DNA of 64,000 nucleotides from IDS-8 sp035304345. GTDB lineage: Bacteria > Pseudomonadota > Gammaproteobacteria > Steroidobacterales > Woeseiaceae. This document shows positions 63,084 to 64,000 of this stretch, piece after piece (the first letter of the stretch is position 1; the number at the start of each line of letters is the position of its first letter). The position numbers were made by a program, and so were the translations under genes. Location: assembly GCA_035304345.1 (NCBI GenBank), contig DATGQE010000039.1, positions 57,624-121,623 on the forward strand. The letters run 5' to 3'. The notes beneath the pieces were generated by a model. It ran no database searches. It was given only the letters and a program-made list of their open reading frames with translations, and was not told where the DNA came from.

Positions 63084-63146
63084 GTCTAACGGTGCGATTC
63101 TTTTGTGAGACCGTTCACAGCAATCCGCAAACGGCATCCTTATAGT

Positions 63147-63252
63147 TGCACTCGAGTCGCTTCTCATCGCTCAGGGGCGACTCCTCCAACCCTCGCATCT
63201 CCTTTAACGTTGATACGAGACCTAAAGTCGGCAGGGACGCCGACTTTTTTTT
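63147..63252 (+). ncRNA. candidate small RNA or structured 3' UTR
   Basis: Between the isomerase gene and the repeat-protein gene. A TATAGT (63141-63146) is followed by three hairpins: GAGTCGC/GCGACTC (63154-63183), CTCGCATC/GATACGAG with one mismatch (63192-63219) and the terminator stem. CTCCTCC is in single strand between the first two. The -35 is poor, so it may instead be the 3' UTR of the isomerase mRNA. Confidence 0.35.
63224..63252 (+). terminator. intrinsic terminator (rightward)
   Basis: AAAGTCGGC/GCCGACTTT, 6-base loop, then TTTTT. The strongest terminator for rightward transcription from the isomerase gene or a small RNA here. Confidence 0.85.
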
Positions 63253-63282
63253 GTGCCTGTCTCTCTCCTCCTCCCGTGGCAA

Positions 63283-64000
63283 CTACTGAGCGACCAGGAG
63301 ACCAAGTCCGCTGTACGCGCGGCCGCTGACAGCGACTTCATCACCGATCGCCGGCATGCGACCGTTGGCCAGCAATGCCGTGTAATCAACGGTCACCCCG
63401 CTGACTACCGCGCGACCCGTCGAGCGATCCACCGCATCGACAATCCCGCGAAGATAGGACAGCTCACTCCTGGCCGGGACGACCCGAGCATTGACGATAC
63501 CGCCGGTCTCGTGATCGATCGAGCCGAACACGGCGACGACATCTCCGACGTTCTGGCCTCCCACTCCAAAGACTGTTTGCCCTAGGACTGAGATAAATCC
63601 ATCCGCGACGTGCTCAACGGGTCCAAGTACCAACAAGTCTGCACCTGTACCAGTGATGGACTGTGCGCCCGTACCGGTGATCGAGTGGATGCCCGTACCA
63701 GTTATGGACCTGCTGCCCGTTCCGGTGATCGAGTCAGCCCCGGTGCCAGTAATTGAATTGCTCCCGGTACCTGTAATCGAGTCGACACCCGTGCCGGTGA
63801 TCGAGTAAATCCCCGTCCCGGTAATGGATTGCGCACCCGTGCCAGTAATGGAGTTAATTCCCGTACCTGTTATCGACCTACTGCCAGTACCGGTAATTGA
63901 CTCAGCCCCAGTACCGGTGATCGAGTTGCTCCCGGTACCCGTAATCGAGTCGACACCCGTGCCGGTAATCGAGTAAATCCCCGTCCCGGTAATCGACTGA
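63283..64000 (-). CDS. SITGTGxx tandem-repeat protein with C-terminal DUF5666-like domain (5' end outside window)
   Basis: The minus-strand frame is open from the window edge to a TAG at 63283. The visible 5' part encodes 15 complete 8-residue units SITGTGxx plus an edge, followed by about 118 residues: DLLVLGPVEHVADGFISVLG, VFGVGGQNVGDVVAVFGSID and RAVVSGVTVDYTALLANGRM, GDEVAVSGRAYSGLGLLVAQ. That tail looks like OB/DUF5666-type beta-barrel folds, with alternating G and V; this is my reading. The repeat could make a beta-solenoid stalk. Start, signal peptide and total length are not visible. No function is known to me. Confidence 0.72.
   Translation of the reverse strand, partial: QSITGTGIYSITGTGVDSITGTGSNSITGTGAESITGTGSRSITGTGINSITGTGAQSITGTGIYSITGTGVDSITGTGSNSITGTGADSITGTGSRSITGTGIHSITGTGAQSITGTGADLLVLGPVEHVADGFISVLGQTVFGVGGQNVGDVVAVFGSIDHETGGIVNARVVPARSELSYLRGIVDAVDRSTGRAVVSGVTVDYTALLANGRMPAIGDEVAVSGRAYSGLGLLVAQ
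63637..64000 (-). repeat. 24-bp tandem repeat (SITGTGxx), arranged as 168-bp higher-order units
   Basis: Fifteen full 24-bp units (63637-63996) plus 4 bases. In protein order, from the window edge, the two variable residues read IY VD SN AE SR IN AQ, then IY VD SN AD SR IH AQ, then AD. Thus seven 24-bp units (168 bp) recur, with changes AE/AD and IN/IH. The preceding partial unit ends in Q, as expected for AQ. Third-position differences show that the copies are old enough to have diverged in codons. Confidence 0.95.

Noticed and set aside
63637..64000. CRISPR array
   Set aside because: The 24-bp units are contiguous without spacers, translate as SITGTGxx and differ mainly at the third codon position, so they are coding repeats.

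Overview
The window is one continuous stretch of GC-rich (roughly two-thirds G+C), gene-dense chromosome from a gammaproteobacterium. Several features point to a deep-branching relative of the Xanthomonadales / Steroidobacter-like lineages rather than an enteric or a pseudomonad: a fused aspartate kinase-diaminopimelate decarboxylase, a TrpR-family regulator heading the his operon, and a SAM-I type riboswitch before metB-metX. The order gyrA-serC-pheA-aroA-cmk-rpsA-ihfB and the block mtaD-ubiG-phosphatase-yciK resemble Pseudomonas. Almost everything is core housekeeping. I see no prophage, insertion sequence, plasmid gene, integrase or CRISPR array.

Region by region. 1-3.0 kb: end of leuB, convergent with metB-metX, which are read leftwards from a promoter, a SAM riboswitch and a hairpin that can hide the metB ribosome binding site. 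3.1-10.2 kb: a rightward histidine operon, hisR-like regulator-hisG-D-C-B-H-A-F-E, mostly with overlapping starts and stops and with tandem TrpR-type operators before the first gene; hisI is not present. 10.2-19.6 kb (leftward): lysC-lysA fusion, ilvD, a membrane Ser/Thr kinase with Calx-beta domains, an FAD-dependent 2-hydroxyacid dehydrogenase and a PLP dehydratase. 19.9-21.1 kb: a class III cyclase-like protein. 21.2-26.9 kb (leftward): tRNA-Val, infC (AUC start), rpmI, rplT, pheS, pheT, ihfA, a MerR-like gene and tRNA-Pro. 26.9-31.5 kb: hybrid histidine kinase and uvrB. 31.5-36.7 kb: aminotransferase, tRNA-Asn, a PII-like gene with a DUF1538 membrane-protein pair, and a Na+/H+ antiporter. 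36.7-39 kb: an alpha/beta hydrolase and a CGNR zinc-finger gene, the latter divergent from a small three-gene unit. 39-52.5 kb (leftward): galU, a ComEA-like gene, lapB, lapA, ihfB, rpsA, cmk, aroA, pheA, serA, serC, gyrA. 52.6-57.5 kb (rightward): mtaD, ubiG, phosphatase, rmuC, yciK. 57.5-60.9 kb (leftward): rluB, scpB, scpA, yciO-like. 61-63 kb (rightward): yciB, yciI-like, bolA-like, parvulin. 63.3 kb to the end: the C-terminal part of a leftward gene carrying a 24-bp tandem repeat (SITGTGxx) organised in 168-bp higher-order units.

The window therefore joins amino-acid biosynthesis (Leu, Met, His, Lys/Asp, Ile/Val, Ser, Phe/Trp/Tyr), the translation machinery, chromosome maintenance (gyrA, scpAB, ihfA/B, uvrB) and envelope functions (lapAB, galU, parvulin, yciB). 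The most interesting material is regulatory: the SAM switch with an apparently translational output, a TrpR-like operator array before the his operon, an rpsA leader with three purine-loop hairpins, an AUC-initiated infC, and a three-site operator between the CGNR gene and its divergent unit. The least understood coding material is the SITGTG repeat protein, the PII-DUF1538 module, the cyclase-like protein and the Calx-beta kinase. No gene-free stretch exceeds 300 bases.
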